A stretch of DNA of 64,000 bases, taken from positions 124,001 to 188,000 of the forward strand of contig NZ_MLQR01000027.1 in NCBI RefSeq assembly GCF_001866005.1. Reading direction: 5' to 3'. The notes under the pieces are model-generated. The model was not told the origin of the DNA and searched no databases. It saw nothing but the letters and a program-made list of their open reading frames with translations. Positions 8,031-19,100 of this stretch are shown one piece after another (within the stretch, counting starts at the first letter, position 1; every line of letters starts with the position of its first letter). Made by a program: the position numbers and the translations under genes. This DNA is from Anaerobacillus alkalilacustris (GTDB lineage Bacteria; Bacillota; Bacilli; Bacillales; Anaerobacillaceae).

Positions 8031-8124
8031 AGTGAACTCGTTTAAGCAAGCTGAAACATCGGAAAATCCCACCTTCGCTACGCTTAGAGGTGGGGGTCTT
8101 TTACCCTAAAAAAAATTCAGATAA
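8031..8124. repeat. palindrome-associated repeat, copy 1
   Basis: About 94 bp, nearly identical (roughly seven differences by eye) to 50498-50592. It has two hairpins: GTTTAAGC-AA-GCTGAAAC and CCCACCT...AGGTGGG, ending in a common CTAAAAAAAATTCAGATAAA tail. Small palindromic units of this kind derive from IS200/IS605 ends. It lies just outside the upstream end of the TnpB element. Confidence 0.7.
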
Positions 8125-8131
8125 AAAAGGA

Positions 8132-8168
8132 AACGCAAAGAACTAGTAATGTTCTTTGCGTTTTTTCT
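8132..8168. terminator. bidirectional terminator downstream of the PTS gene
   Basis: AACGCAAAGAAC (8132-8143) pairs perfectly with GTTCTTTGCGTT (8151-8162), with a T-run on the plus side and a T-rich tail on the minus side. It can end the minus-strand sugar operon. Confidence 0.75.
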
Positions 8169-8279
8169 ATCCTAATAGAGTAAGTGATGGCTATTTATGT
8201 TATCCTTCCAACTACTTTTCTTCTTCAATGAGAACATTGAAACAAATCCATCATTACACACTTAATTGTTTACTTTCTG

Positions 8280-9701
8280 TTATTGATCCTCTACCATGAC
8301 TTCTTTAGGAACAGCAAAGAAATAGGTAATGATTAAGGCAGCAACAAATATAATGACGGACACCACTAGATAAGCAAAGAGTTGACTCCAATCATAAATA
8401 TACATTAATGGAGAAAGAACTACAGCTAATCCATATGAATTCGCTTGAACATTTAATAAAGAGAGAATAGCTCCACCAACAGCCGAACAAGAAATCATAA
8501 CATAAAGCGGTTTCATACTATACCTCATAACAACACCAAACAAGGCCGGTTCACTAACACCAAGTAATTGGGTAGCAGTTGCACTCGCTCCTGTAACCTT
8601 TACCGTACTCTTTTTCGCTTTTATTGTTATTCCCAAACAAGTACCAGCATTGGCGAATCCGTACATTGCACATAGCGTAATAAGTGGATTAAACCCAGTA
8701 TTTGCTAGCAACGTTGTTTCAATCATGATAAATAAATGATGCATCCCCGTCATAACTGCTAATGGATAGATAAAACCAATTAACAGTCCGCCAATACCAA
8801 GAGGGAAATCAATTAATTGAGTTACAACCGTAACCAATCCCATTTCCACAAAATGTAACAAAGGTCCTAAAATAAGTAATCCAGTAATCATCATAGTTAA
8901 TAAAACAAAGAATGGCGTAAAGATTAAATCTAATGCATTTGGCATAACCGCACGCAACTTCTTCTCTAGTCTCGCTCCAAGGATACCAACAATAAGAGCC
9001 GTTAATACACTTCCTTGATAGCCAACAACCGGGATAAAACCGAAAGCCATAATCGGATCTACTCCACTATTAATATCTGCGACTGCATACGCATTAGGTA
9101 AGGCAGGAGAAACAAGCATTAACCCAAGTACAAAACCAATAATCGGCATACCGCCAAAATTTCTAAAAGCAGACCAACATATTAAGGCTGGTAAGAAAGC
9201 AAAAGCCGTGTCTGTCAAAACTGAGATAAGTGTCTGAAGATAATCAGGAATATCGTTATTACTCATGCCCATTAACCCTAAGAACGCATCACTGAACAAA
9301 ACACCTTTCAAACCAAGGAATAGACCTGTCGCAGCAATAATCGGGATAATCGGAATAAAGATATCCGCTAACGTTCGTACCGCTTTTCTAATTCCTTTTT
9401 CCTTATTAGAGGAGGAAGAATCCTTTTTCACAGGATCATCCTCTTGATCAGGTTGTCCTCCTCTTAAAGCTGTGTAAACCTTATTAACTATACCAGCACC
9501 TAAAATGACTTGATACTGGCCAGCATTATAAAATACACCTTTAACTTCATCAATTTTTTCAATTGCCTCATCATCAATCTTTTCGCGATCTTTAACAGAG
9601 AACCGCAACCTTGTCGCACAATGAACATACGATTCAATATTATCTTCACCAATGACTTGAACAATTTCTTTTCCTATACGTTCGTATTTATTCTCACTCA
9701 T
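8280..9701 (-). CDS. PTS system EIIBC, glucose/alpha-glucoside (sucrose-trehalose) type
   Basis: Membrane permease of 473 residues that imports and phosphorylates a sugar. An N-terminal EIIB domain (about 1-80) has the phosphorylated Cys28 in the motif HCATRLRF. A linker rich in charged residues is followed by an EIIC domain with about ten membrane segments and the conserved GVSEPALFG near residue 385. There is no EIIA domain, so it must borrow one, as sucrose and trehalose permeases of this family do. The start overlaps the GH13 stop by 8 bp and uses GGAGCG inside that gene, so the two are co-translated. The exact disaccharide (trehalose, sucrose isomer or other alpha-glucoside) is not resolved. 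Confidence 0.9.
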   Translation of the reverse strand: MSENKYERIGKEIVQVIGEDNIESYVHCATRLRFSVKDREKIDDEAIEKIDEVKGVFYNAGQYQVILGAGIVNKVYTALRGGQPDQEDDPVKKDSSSSNKEKGIRKAVRTLADIFIPIIPIIAATGLFLGLKGVLFSDAFLGLMGMSNNDIPDYLQTLISVLTDTAFAFLPALICWSAFRNFGGMPIIGFVLGLMLVSPALPNAYAVADINSGVDPIMAFGFIPVVGYQGSVLTALIVGILGARLEKKLRAVMPNALDLIFTPFFVLLTMMITGLLILGPLLHFVEMGLVTVVTQLIDFPLGIGGLLIGFIYPLAVMTGMHHLFIMIETTLLANTGFNPLITLCAMYGFANAGTCLGITIKAKKSTVKVTGASATATQLLGVSEPALFGVVMRYSMKPLYVMISCSAVGGAILSLLNVQANSYGLAVVLSPLMYIYDWSQLFAYLVVSVIIFVAALIITYFFAVPKEVMVEDQ

Positions 9702-11388
9702 GATAACTCGCTCCTTTCTTTTTAAGAATTAATGCTTGATAAGGTTTTAATAAACACTCCTTATCTAATATTGTTTCTTTTTCTTCATTGTAATTGTTTA
9801 ATAAAACATCATAATGATTATGATCTAATTCAACTTTTTGACCCTCGGCTGAAAAATTGAAATAGCAAACGACTTCATCGTCATTCAACCTTCTTTTATA
9901 AGCAATAACCGTTGGATGGTCCTCTAAAATTGGCTCAATCTCTCCATAAATTAAGCATTCACTTGCTTGTCTAACTTGAATAATTTTTTTATAAAAATTT
10001 AAGATAGAATTCGGATCCTGCTCTTGTTGTTCCACATTGATCGTATCGTAATTTTCATTCATCCCCAACCAAGGTTTCACTTCAGAAAAACCACCATATT
10101 CCTTATCATTCCAATGAAATGGCGTTCTTGAATTATCACGACTTCGTAAGTTGATAAAATGAAGTGCTTCTTCTGCACTATAACCTTCATCCATAGATCG
10201 ATAGTATTGATCAATACTCGAAATATCATCAAACTCATCTATACTTTTACGTTCAAAGTTCGTCATGCCAATTTCCTGCCCTTGGTAAATAAAAGGTGTC
10301 CCTCTAAGATAAAAAAACATTGCTCCAAGCATTGTTGCAGAATAAAAGTTTCGCTTCTCTTCTTCTTTTATATATTTACTTATTGACCGGTTCTGATCAT
10401 GATTTTCTAAAAAGTTCGCTCCCCAGCCTGCTTTTTGAATTTCTTTTTGACTAGTAAAGATTAATTTCTTTAAATCTAATACATTCCAGTCAATTCGCTT
10501 AAACCACTCACTTCCAGAAGCCACATCAAGATCAGCATATCTAAAATCAAAGATCATTGAAAAATAGCCATTGTCCCCAATGTAATCGCCGTATTGTTCA
10601 TAAGGTACTCCAGGCGCTTCACCAATCGTCACACAATCATATTTCGAAAATGTTTCATCTTTAAGTTCATGTAGGAATTTTTCAATCCCCGGTTGATTAC
10701 GAGCTTTCTTTGTACATTTTACAAGTCCATCGACTCCATCTGCTGGGAGATTTTCATAGCTTTGATCTTTCTTAATAAACGTTATTGCATCTACTCGAAA
10801 TCCAGCAATTCCTTTATCCAACCAGTAATTCACCATTTTATATAACTCTTCTCGGACTTCTCTGTTTTCCCAATTTAAATCAGGTTGTTTAATATCAAAA
10901 GAGTGGAAATAGTACTCATCTGTATTTTTCAGAGGTTCCCAAACGCTACCACCGAAAACAGAGCGCCAATTTGTAGGTGGTTCGCCATTGTTACCAGATT
11001 TCAAAATATAGTACTCTCTATACTTGCTAGTCTTAGGATTTTTCAATAAATCTTGGAACCATGGGTGTTCATCTGATGTATGGTTTATCACTAGATCAAG
11101 GACAATCTTAATCCCTTTTTCTTTTGCTCGAGCGATTAATTCGTCGAGATCTTTCATATCTCCAAACTCAGGGTTTAATTGATAATAATCTGAGATATCG
11201 TATCCATTATCAGCCATTGGAGATTGATAAATAGGACAAATCCACACCATCGTAATTCCTAAAGACTGTAAATAATCGAGCTTTTCTGTAATTCCCCTTA
11301 TATCTCCTACCCCATCATTGTTCGAGTCATAAAAACTTTTCGGGTAAATTTGATAAATCACTTCTTTTTGCCACCAGTTCTTCTCCAT
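9694..11388 (-). CDS. GH13 alpha-glucosidase / phospho-alpha-glucosidase
   Basis: 564-residue cytoplasmic enzyme of the oligo-1,6-glucosidase / trehalose-6-phosphate hydrolase group. It shows the GH13 regions in order: DLVINHTSDEHPWF, GFRVDAITF (nucleophile Asp near 200), TIGEAPG (acid Glu) and FLENHDQNR (third Asp). The next gene is a PTS permease, so the natural substrate is probably a 6-phosphorylated alpha-glucoside taken up by it. Between the nucleophile and the acid/base the sequence differs from both classic TreA and MalL, which makes me reluctant to name the sugar. It has a GGAGGG ribosome site, and two LacI-type operators lie in its promoter region. Confidence 0.9.
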   Translation of the reverse strand: MEKNWWQKEVIYQIYPKSFYDSNNDGVGDIRGITEKLDYLQSLGITMVWICPIYQSPMADNGYDISDYYQLNPEFGDMKDLDELIARAKEKGIKIVLDLVINHTSDEHPWFQDLLKNPKTSKYREYYILKSGNNGEPPTNWRSVFGGSVWEPLKNTDEYYFHSFDIKQPDLNWENREVREELYKMVNYWLDKGIAGFRVDAITFIKKDQSYENLPADGVDGLVKCTKKARNQPGIEKFLHELKDETFSKYDCVTIGEAPGVPYEQYGDYIGDNGYFSMIFDFRYADLDVASGSEWFKRIDWNVLDLKKLIFTSQKEIQKAGWGANFLENHDQNRSISKYIKEEEKRNFYSATMLGAMFFYLRGTPFIYQGQEIGMTNFERKSIDEFDDISSIDQYYRSMDEGYSAEEALHFINLRSRDNSRTPFHWNDKEYGGFSEVKPWLGMNENYDTINVEQQEQDPNSILNFYKKIIQVRQASECLIYGEIEPILEDHPTVIAYKRRLNDDEVVCYFNFSAEGQKVELDHNHYDVLLNNYNEEKETILDKECLLKPYQALILKKKGASYHE

Positions 11389-11459
11389 GCTATTCCCTCC
11401 ATTAGTTAATAAACTATATTTAAGATCATTTCATAAATAATATCTCCTGTGTTACTTTA

Positions 11460-11473
11460 TGGTATCGTTCCCA
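11460..11473. promoter_or_regulatory. LacI-type operator, site 4
   Basis: TGGTATCGTTCCCA, 72 bp upstream of the GH13 start; same pattern as sites 1-3 at the left edge of the window. Confidence 0.65.
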
Positions 11474-11573
11474 TAATTGTTTAAAAAAAAGTAAAAAGAT
11501 ACGTTCATTTACCAGTAAAGAAAAGAAACGTTTTTTCCTTGAATACCATACAAAACAATCATCAACAATAACG

Positions 11574-11587
11574 TGGTATCGGTTCCA
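11574..11587. promoter_or_regulatory. LacI-type operator, site 5
   Basis: TGGTATCGGTTCCA, 114 bp from site 4 (about 11 helical turns), a spacing that would allow looping by a tetrameric or paired repressor. The regulator gene lies immediately upstream. Confidence 0.65.
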
Positions 11588-11721
11588 CATTACGTGAAAA
11601 ATATGTCGAAATCGTTATAAGTTTATTATATTTTCATTTTTGTTTCCTGTCAACGCTTTCTTTATATTTTTTTATCTACACTATATAGTATAACGAAATG
11701 AAATATCATACTATAACATGA

Positions 11722-11771
11722 AAAAAAACTAAGCTTTTCGTTAAATTATTAGAAACAAAAGCCTAGTTTTC
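11722..11771 (-). terminator. terminator of the lacI-type gene
   Basis: AAAACTAGGCTTTT pairs with AAAAGCTTAGTTTT on the minus strand, followed by a run of T, about 50 nt after the stop at 11820. Confidence 0.7.
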
Positions 11772-11819
11772 AACATAAAAACAATCAGATTTCCTTGTCT
11801 TCACATAATAACTTCATAA

Positions 11820-12812
11820 CTAAGTAGATTGGCGAACAATTAATTCTATCGGCAATTCATAACTTTTTATTTCCGTTTCTGGATTGTCTAGTATATTAAG
11901 CATTACTTGTATTGACTTTTCCCCCATCTGATCGACTGGTTGGCGAATCGTCGTTAATTTAGGATCTAGTATCTCTGCAATTGGTTGGTCATCGAAACCA
12001 ACAACTGCTAAATCTTGAGGTATCGCTAATCCCTGCTCTTTTGCTTCAATGATTATTCCACCAGCTACTTCATCGCTTCCGGTAAAAATAGCCGTTGGAC
12101 GATCATCCATTTCTAGTATTTGTTTCATAACTTGCTTACCATCTGCAATTGTATGCTGATCTACAAAAATCCATTTCGGATTGATCTTAATTCTAGCTTC
12201 ATGTAATGCTTTTTGAAAACCATGATTGCGGTCTTTACCTTTACCCTCCTCATCGAACAATCCACCTGTACAATAAGCAATTTTTTGGTGACCTTTATCA
12301 ATTAAATGTTTACCCCCTAAATAGGCCCCTTTCGATTGATCTAAACGAATCATAGGAGCAACCGTCTGGTTTACGTAATCATTACATAACAAAATAGGCC
12401 CATATTCTTTATATGACTCAATCATCTTCCAATCATTTTCAATTGAAGTCATAATAACTCCATCTACTTGCTTTGTTTTTAACAAGTTTAAAAATGCTAT
12501 TTCTTTTTCCTTATCTTCATAACTTTGGAAAATTAATACTTGGTATCCCTTTTTATAAGCAGCCTGTTCTATAGAATTAACTAAATGCGAAAAAAATGGA
12601 TTTACAATTCTAGGTACAATGACTCCTATAGTTGTCGTTAACTGGCCTCTTAGCCTTCTAGCAGAAGGGTTCGGTGTATATCCAAGCTCTTTCATTGCCT
12701 TCAATACTTGTTTTTTCTTCTCTTCGGAAACATACGGATGATTATTTATCACACGTGAAACAGTCGTTTTCGATAACCCCGATAATCTTGCAACATCTAA
12801 TATAGTAGCCAC
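11820..12812 (-). CDS. LacI/GalR-family transcriptional repressor
   Basis: 330 residues: an N-terminal helix-turn-helix (ATILDVARLSGLSKTTVSRV, residues 2-21), the hinge NPSARRLR, and a periplasmic-binding-like effector domain (TIGVIVPRI through VVGFDDQPIAE). It is read in the same direction as the GH13-PTS pair, but a terminator and two operators lie between them. By family and position it should repress that pair, and probably the sugar-binding lipoprotein gene at the left edge, releasing DNA when the sugar or sugar phosphate binds. B. subtilis trehalose genes use a GntR-type TreR instead, so this is either a different sugar system or a swapped regulator. Confidence 0.9.
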   Translation of the reverse strand: MATILDVARLSGLSKTTVSRVINNHPYVSEEKKKQVLKAMKELGYTPNPSARRLRGQLTTTIGVIVPRIVNPFFSHLVNSIEQAAYKKGYQVLIFQSYEDKEKEIAFLNLLKTKQVDGVIMTSIENDWKMIESYKEYGPILLCNDYVNQTVAPMIRLDQSKGAYLGGKHLIDKGHQKIAYCTGGLFDEEGKGKDRNHGFQKALHEARIKINPKWIFVDQHTIADGKQVMKQILEMDDRPTAIFTGSDEVAGGIIIEAKEQGLAIPQDLAVVGFDDQPIAEILDPKLTTIRQPVDQMGEKSIQVMLNILDNPETEIKSYELPIELIVRQST

Positions 12813-13095
12813 TTGTCAATCACTCCAATGTTAATATAAACATGAAATCAGTTTCATATTTATTTTACTTTAGTAAGGAGACATATTGCAATGGCGGATA
12901 GTTTATTATGTTTAATAACTTTAACTTTGTACCGCCTATACCAAAAAGTTCACAAATCAATTCATTGATTTCCAATTTACAACAAATCAACATAATAAGT
13001 TGTAATTTTATAAAAATTCACTTATATTGAATACGTCAGACTTGTAATAATTAAAAGCAGATAAAGAATTAGTTTAAATAAGGAGAGGATATTCC

Positions 13096-13515
13096 TTGAA
13101 CTTCATAGAGAAAGACACCCAAACGGTTGCACTGGTAGAAGATGAACCGTCACATGCACTATTAATTAGCTATAACCTTGAATTAAGGGGAATAAAAGTT
13201 TCACTATTTGAAAGTGGAGAACAATTTCTGAATAGTAAACAAGATCCCTTTGATTTAATCATCACTAATGTAAACCATTTTGATGTGGGTGGACTTCAGT
13301 TATATTCGGAAATTAGGAATAAAGGAATAGAAACTCCAATTTTATTTGTTACGACAAACCCTTCAATAAACAATTATTTATGTTCAGATAAAGCACTTGA
13401 ACTTTTAATAAAACCATTCTCAATTAAAGAACTAGTTGTTAAGGTAGAGCACCTATTAAATAAAGACTTAAAAAAAACTGAGAGTGAAAGATTATTTAAC
13501 GAGCAAAAAGCATAG
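13096..13515 (+). CDS. stand-alone receiver-domain protein lacking the phospho-acceptor Asp
   Basis: 139 residues forming one CheY-like fold: acidic pair E15-D16 (LVEDEPSH), Thr in LFVTTNP near 87 and the conserved Lys106 in LIKPF. The position that should be the phosphorylated Asp (DLIIxD) reads DLIITN, so it is Asn58. There is no output domain, only a short charged tail. The TTG start is supported by AAGGAGAGG eight bases upstream. No histidine kinase is adjacent. It may act as a phosphorylation-independent pseudo-receiver that binds a partner, or be the leftover of a longer response regulator. Confidence 0.75.
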   Translation: MNFIEKDTQTVALVEDEPSHALLISYNLELRGIKVSLFESGEQFLNSKQDPFDLIITNVNHFDVGGLQLYSEIRNKGIETPILFVTTNPSINNYLCSDKALELLIKPFSIKELVVKVEHLLNKDLKKTESERLFNEQKA

Positions 13516-14389
13516 GGACAATGACAGAGAAATTCCTTGTCCCGTTACAAAAAGTAATAAAATGAAATTGTGAAGTGCTTATCCACAGTACTTTCGAAGT
13601 TTTTTGCTACAGGAAAGTGGTTTATCATTTTATTAACAGTTACTGATGTTGAAATAACGTTTTTAAATGTAATATTATGAACCATAAAAGCAATCCCCGA
13701 AAACAACATGGACCGAAAATTGGATGTTACTTTTTCTGATTTGAAGAAGGCTCATAAATTAAATGAAAGAGGAAATAAATAACGAAAAAGTTCATAGAAC
13801 ATATTGATATAGTTGAAAAAGAATTATATCGAAATAAGAAAAACAGATGGTATTTTATTACCAAATTCTGCGGACAAATTTGTGGCGTAAGATAGTTGTT
13901 TTTGAAAAATCACACTTCGATTGTCATGATACTAAGATAAACGCTAATACCTGATAATGTGGATAAAACAGCTAAGAACATTATTTTTTCTTAGTTATCC
14001 TCTCAAATTCTTTCTTCAAAACACATATACCAATATCCTAAGCCTCCTTCCTTACAAAAGACTTGCCTCACTTCATTTACCGTATTTATTCCAAATTGAT
14101 ATGCCGATACCTCCTCAATTTCAATCCGTATCAAAATAACGATATACCATTAGAACATTCGATTTTTGAATTTATTCTTTAGTGTCACCGAATTTTAAGG
14201 TATAGCTTTGTCACAATAATTTATGAAATCAAGGAATATTCTTGATGGGTGTTGCCTAATATTCCTTCTCATTTGTTATGATGGGGATTGTATTGCAACT
14301 CAAAAAATTTTATTGTCAACAAGATTTTTTAAGTTGAAATAATTCTTCTTAACCTAAAGACTTAAATGTATGATTCTTACAGTCTTTTA
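13516..14389. other. intergenic region, about 870 bp, without a convincing gene
   Basis: A GGGACAA/TTGTCCC hairpin (13515-13543) follows the receiver gene but lacks a T-run. Short plus-strand frames around 13710-13895 give lysine-rich peptides with no ribosome site and look like decayed coding DNA; no family recognised. Near 14295-14335 an AT-rich inverted repeat (CAACTcAAAAAAT / ATTTTTTaAGTTG) lies upstream of katG. Confidence 0.4.
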
Positions 14390-16712
<2,323 letters not shown>

Positions 16713-16723
16713 ATGTAATAGAT

Positions 16724-16756
16724 AACCGCCGTCAGTTTTTCAACGGCGGTTTTTTA
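16724..16756 (+). terminator. katG terminator
   Basis: AACCGCCGT pairs with ACGGCGGTT across a 10-nt loop, followed by TTTTTT, starting 12 nt after the stop codon. Confidence 0.9.
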
Positions 16757-16978
16757 TGGAAGAAACACAACAATAATAACAAAATACTTTTAACACGGAT
16801 ATTAGCATAGAATTATTATTTCTTTGGAAAGCACTCAAGTCAATCGTCAGTAATTTACCTAATTTAGGGGCGAATTAGTATGACAATATTACTAGTAAAA
16901 GTGTGTATTTTTGAATTCCAAATTCAACTCTATCAACGCGACCGTCTTAACGTGCATCTCTTATATTTTTACTATTTA

Positions 16979-17208
16979 TCATTCTTTTCCTTCTACTTTT
17001 TTAAACTTGTTTACATGATTATTCAATTCATTGACTATTTCTTGATTTTGATTAACTTCCCCTGCTATACTTGTCATCGACTCTAGTAAATTATTAGTGT
17101 TTTCACTAGAATTAATTACAACATTCACACTTTCCTCTACCGATGGATTCCACCAAAGATCATAAAGAATAACCGTATCCGCCACAGTTTAAGTCCTGTA
17201 TTTCCTGC
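16979..17208 (-). pseudogene. chimeric remnant: SNF2 helicase fragment joined to a chemoreceptor C-terminus
   Basis: On the minus strand, residues ADTVILYDLWWNPSVEE match the motif V-VI region of SNF2-family helicases. In another frame just upstream AGNTGLKL continues the same helicase block, so that part is also frameshifted. Immediately after it the reading changes to SVNVVINSSENTNNLLESM and ends NNHVNKFKK, which resembles the C-terminal tail of methyl-accepting chemotaxis proteins. The 68-codon frame that spans the joint has no ribosome site. A deletion fusing two genes and subsequent decay explain it best. The rest of neither gene is in the window. Confidence 0.6.
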
Positions 17209-17366
17209 TCCATTCCGATCATCGTCCCTTTATTAAATTATAAGGAATTAAGTTGTTTTTTCTATTTTTCTTTTTAAGTTTCACTACTGGACATTATCCG
17301 TCCCTTGCGTAATATAAGTGTTATTCCTCAATCTTTCCTGTTTGCTGAACAATTGCAAACAAAAGA

Positions 17367-17399
17367 ACAGACCATTAAATTTTAATTAAATGGTCTGTT
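17367..17399 (-). terminator. terminator of rlmCD
   Basis: ACAGACCATT pairs with AATGGTCTGT around an AT-rich loop about 12 nt after the stop; the tail on the minus strand is T-rich (TTCTTTTG). Confidence 0.6.
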
Positions 17400-17411
17400 G
17401 AAGATCAACGA

Positions 17412-18797
17412 TTATTCCTCATTATTTAATTCAATCCTAGCAACCGCCTCACAATGTGTCGTATGTGGAAACATATCCACCGGCTGCACTTCGACCGTCT
17501 TATAACCACCATCTTCTAACACTCGTAAATCTCTCGCTAATGTTGCCGGATTACATGATACATAGACCACTCGCTTTGGTTTCATTTTGATAATCGTATC
17601 AAGTAAAGCTTCATCACAGCCTTTTCGTGGTGGATCAACAACGATGGTATCGGCTCTAATTCCTTGGGTGTACCACCATGGGATAACTTTTTCTGCTCCG
17701 CCAACGGCAAAATCGACGTTCGTCATTCCGTTTAATTTCGCGTTTCGTTTTGCATCATCAATTGCTTCTGGAACTATTTCTACACCGTAAACATGACGAG
17801 CTTTTTGTGCTAAAAATAATGAGATTGTTCCGATTCCGCAATAAGCATCAATCACCGTTTCACTACCATTTAGCTTGGCATATTCTAATGCTTTATCATA
17901 AAGGACCTTTGTTTGTCCTGGGTTTACTTGATAAAACGAACGGGCCGAGATGGCAAATTTCACATCACCAATCGTGTCATAGATATATTCTTCTCCCCAT
18001 AATACATCAGTTTGATCTCCAAAAATGACGTTTGTGCGTTTTGTATTAATATTTTGAACAATTGAAGTTACGTTTGGAAGCTGTTCTCTAATACCTTCTA
18101 TTAATTTCGTTTTATTTGGCAGTTCTTTTGATCTTGTCACTAATACAACCATTAATTGGCCTGTGTTTACTCCATAACGAGCAACAACATGGCGTAATGT
18201 GCCTTTATGTTTTTTTTCATCATAGCCACGAACACCAAATTTACTTGCAACTTCTTTTACTGCTTGGACGACTTTATCGTTTTCTTCGTGTTGGATTAAA
18301 CAAGCGTTCATATCAATAATTTCATGGCTTCTTTCTTGATAAAACCCTGCAATTAAACCTCCTTCACGCTCTGCGAACGGAACTTGCGCTTTGTTTCGAT
18401 AACGCCAAGGATCGCTCATTCCCAATGTCGGATGAACGGTCACATCTGTAATTTTTCCGATCCGCTCTAAAACATCTCGGACTTGTTTTTGTTTTTGCTT
18501 CAATTGTCCTTCATAGCTTAAATGCTGCAGTTGACAACCGCCACAGTTTTGAAAAATAGGGCAAGGAATATCATCAATCCGCTCATCGCTTTTTTCTAAT
18601 ACTTCGACGAGCTTTCCAAATCCATAACCTTTATTTACTTTAATGACCTTTACCCTCGCTCGTTCACCAGGAAGTGCTTTTGGAATAAAAAGCGCATACC
18701 CATCAATTTTGGCAACTCCTGCTCCTTCATGGGTTAAATCTTCTATTGTAACTTCTACTATTTCATTTTTAGTAACTGGTGCAATTCCTTTTGTCAT
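17412..18797 (-). CDS. rlmCD: 23S rRNA (uracil-5-)-methyltransferase, RlmCD/RumA family
   Basis: SAM-dependent enzyme that forms 5-methyluridine in 23S rRNA. An N-terminal TRAM domain (about 10-68) is followed by Fe-S cluster cysteines 79, 85 and 88 in [10 protein letters not shown]. The methyltransferase domain has [12 protein letters not shown] (SAM loop), [10 protein letters not shown] and the catalytic Cys in [13 protein letters not shown]. Length (461) is typical. In B. subtilis the orthologue (YefA) methylates both U747 and U1939 and lies beside dagK, as here, although an ECF sigma operon is inserted between them in this genome. Confidence 0.93.
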   Translation of the reverse strand: MTKGIAPVTKNEIVEVTIEDLTHEGAGVAKIDGYALFIPKALPGERARVKVIKVNKGYGFGKLVEVLEKSDERIDDIPCPIFQNCGGCQLQHLSYEGQLKQKQKQVRDVLERIGKITDVTVHPTLGMSDPWRYRNKAQVPFAEREGGLIAGFYQERSHEIIDMNACLIQHEENDKVVQAVKEVASKFGVRGYDEKKHKGTLRHVVARYGVNTGQLMVVLVTRSKELPNKTKLIEGIREQLPNVTSIVQNINTKRTNVIFGDQTDVLWGEEYIYDTIGDVKFAISARSFYQVNPGQTKVLYDKALEYAKLNGSETVIDAYCGIGTISLFLAQKARHVYGVEIVPEAIDDAKRNAKLNGMTNVDFAVGGAEKVIPWWYTQGIRADTIVVDPPRKGCDEALLDTIIKMKPKRVVYVSCNPATLARDLRVLEDGGYKTVEVQPVDMFPHTTHCEAVARIELNNEE

Positions 18798-18898
18798 TTT
18801 TCATTTCGACTTCCTTTACGTTCTATTTATACTAGTGTTGATTTTATCATAAAAAAAACAAGAAATGCCAACTGAGTAAATTTCAAAATTTAGTAGCC

Positions 18899-19025
18899 AA
18901 GAAAAGCGCAAGCGCCTTGGTCACGAGCGATAGGCACTGGAAGGCCTTTTCGGAAGCCGCTCTTTGGCTTCCGAAAAGGACTGAAGTGACCGAGCTCGTA
19001 GGCGCTGAAGCTAGACAGTTTCCAA
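18899..19025. repeat. dispersed palindromic repeat, copy B (short form)
   Basis: 127 bp whose ends pair with each other (AGCGCCTTGGTCAC with GTGACCGAG and GGCGCT). The centre is a perfect 14-bp stem, 18945-18958 with 18966-18979, around the loop GCTCTTT. Termini and loop are shared with copy A at 989-1353. It lies between rlmCD and the terminator of the anti-sigma gene. Open frames crossing it are incidental. Confidence 0.8.
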
Positions 19026-19055
19026 GTTAGAAATTTATAAATTCTGATTATGGAA

Positions 19056-19088
19056 CAAAAAAGAGTAGAAATATTTCTACTCTTTTTT
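19056..19088. terminator. bidirectional terminator of the sigma/anti-sigma operon
   Basis: AAAAAAGAGTAGAAA pairs with TTTCTACTCTTTTTT, a perfect palindrome 13 nt past the stop at 19101. Confidence 0.85.
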
Positions 19089-19100
19089 GTTAGTTTGTTA

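Noticed and set aside
13957-14139. 60-codon frame between the receiver gene and katG
   Set aside because: No ribosome site and no recognisable content.
16880-17086. 68-codon hydrophobic plus-strand frame
   Set aside because: Antisense to the helicase/chemoreceptor remnant; Phe/Tyr/Leu content reflects AT-rich DNA.
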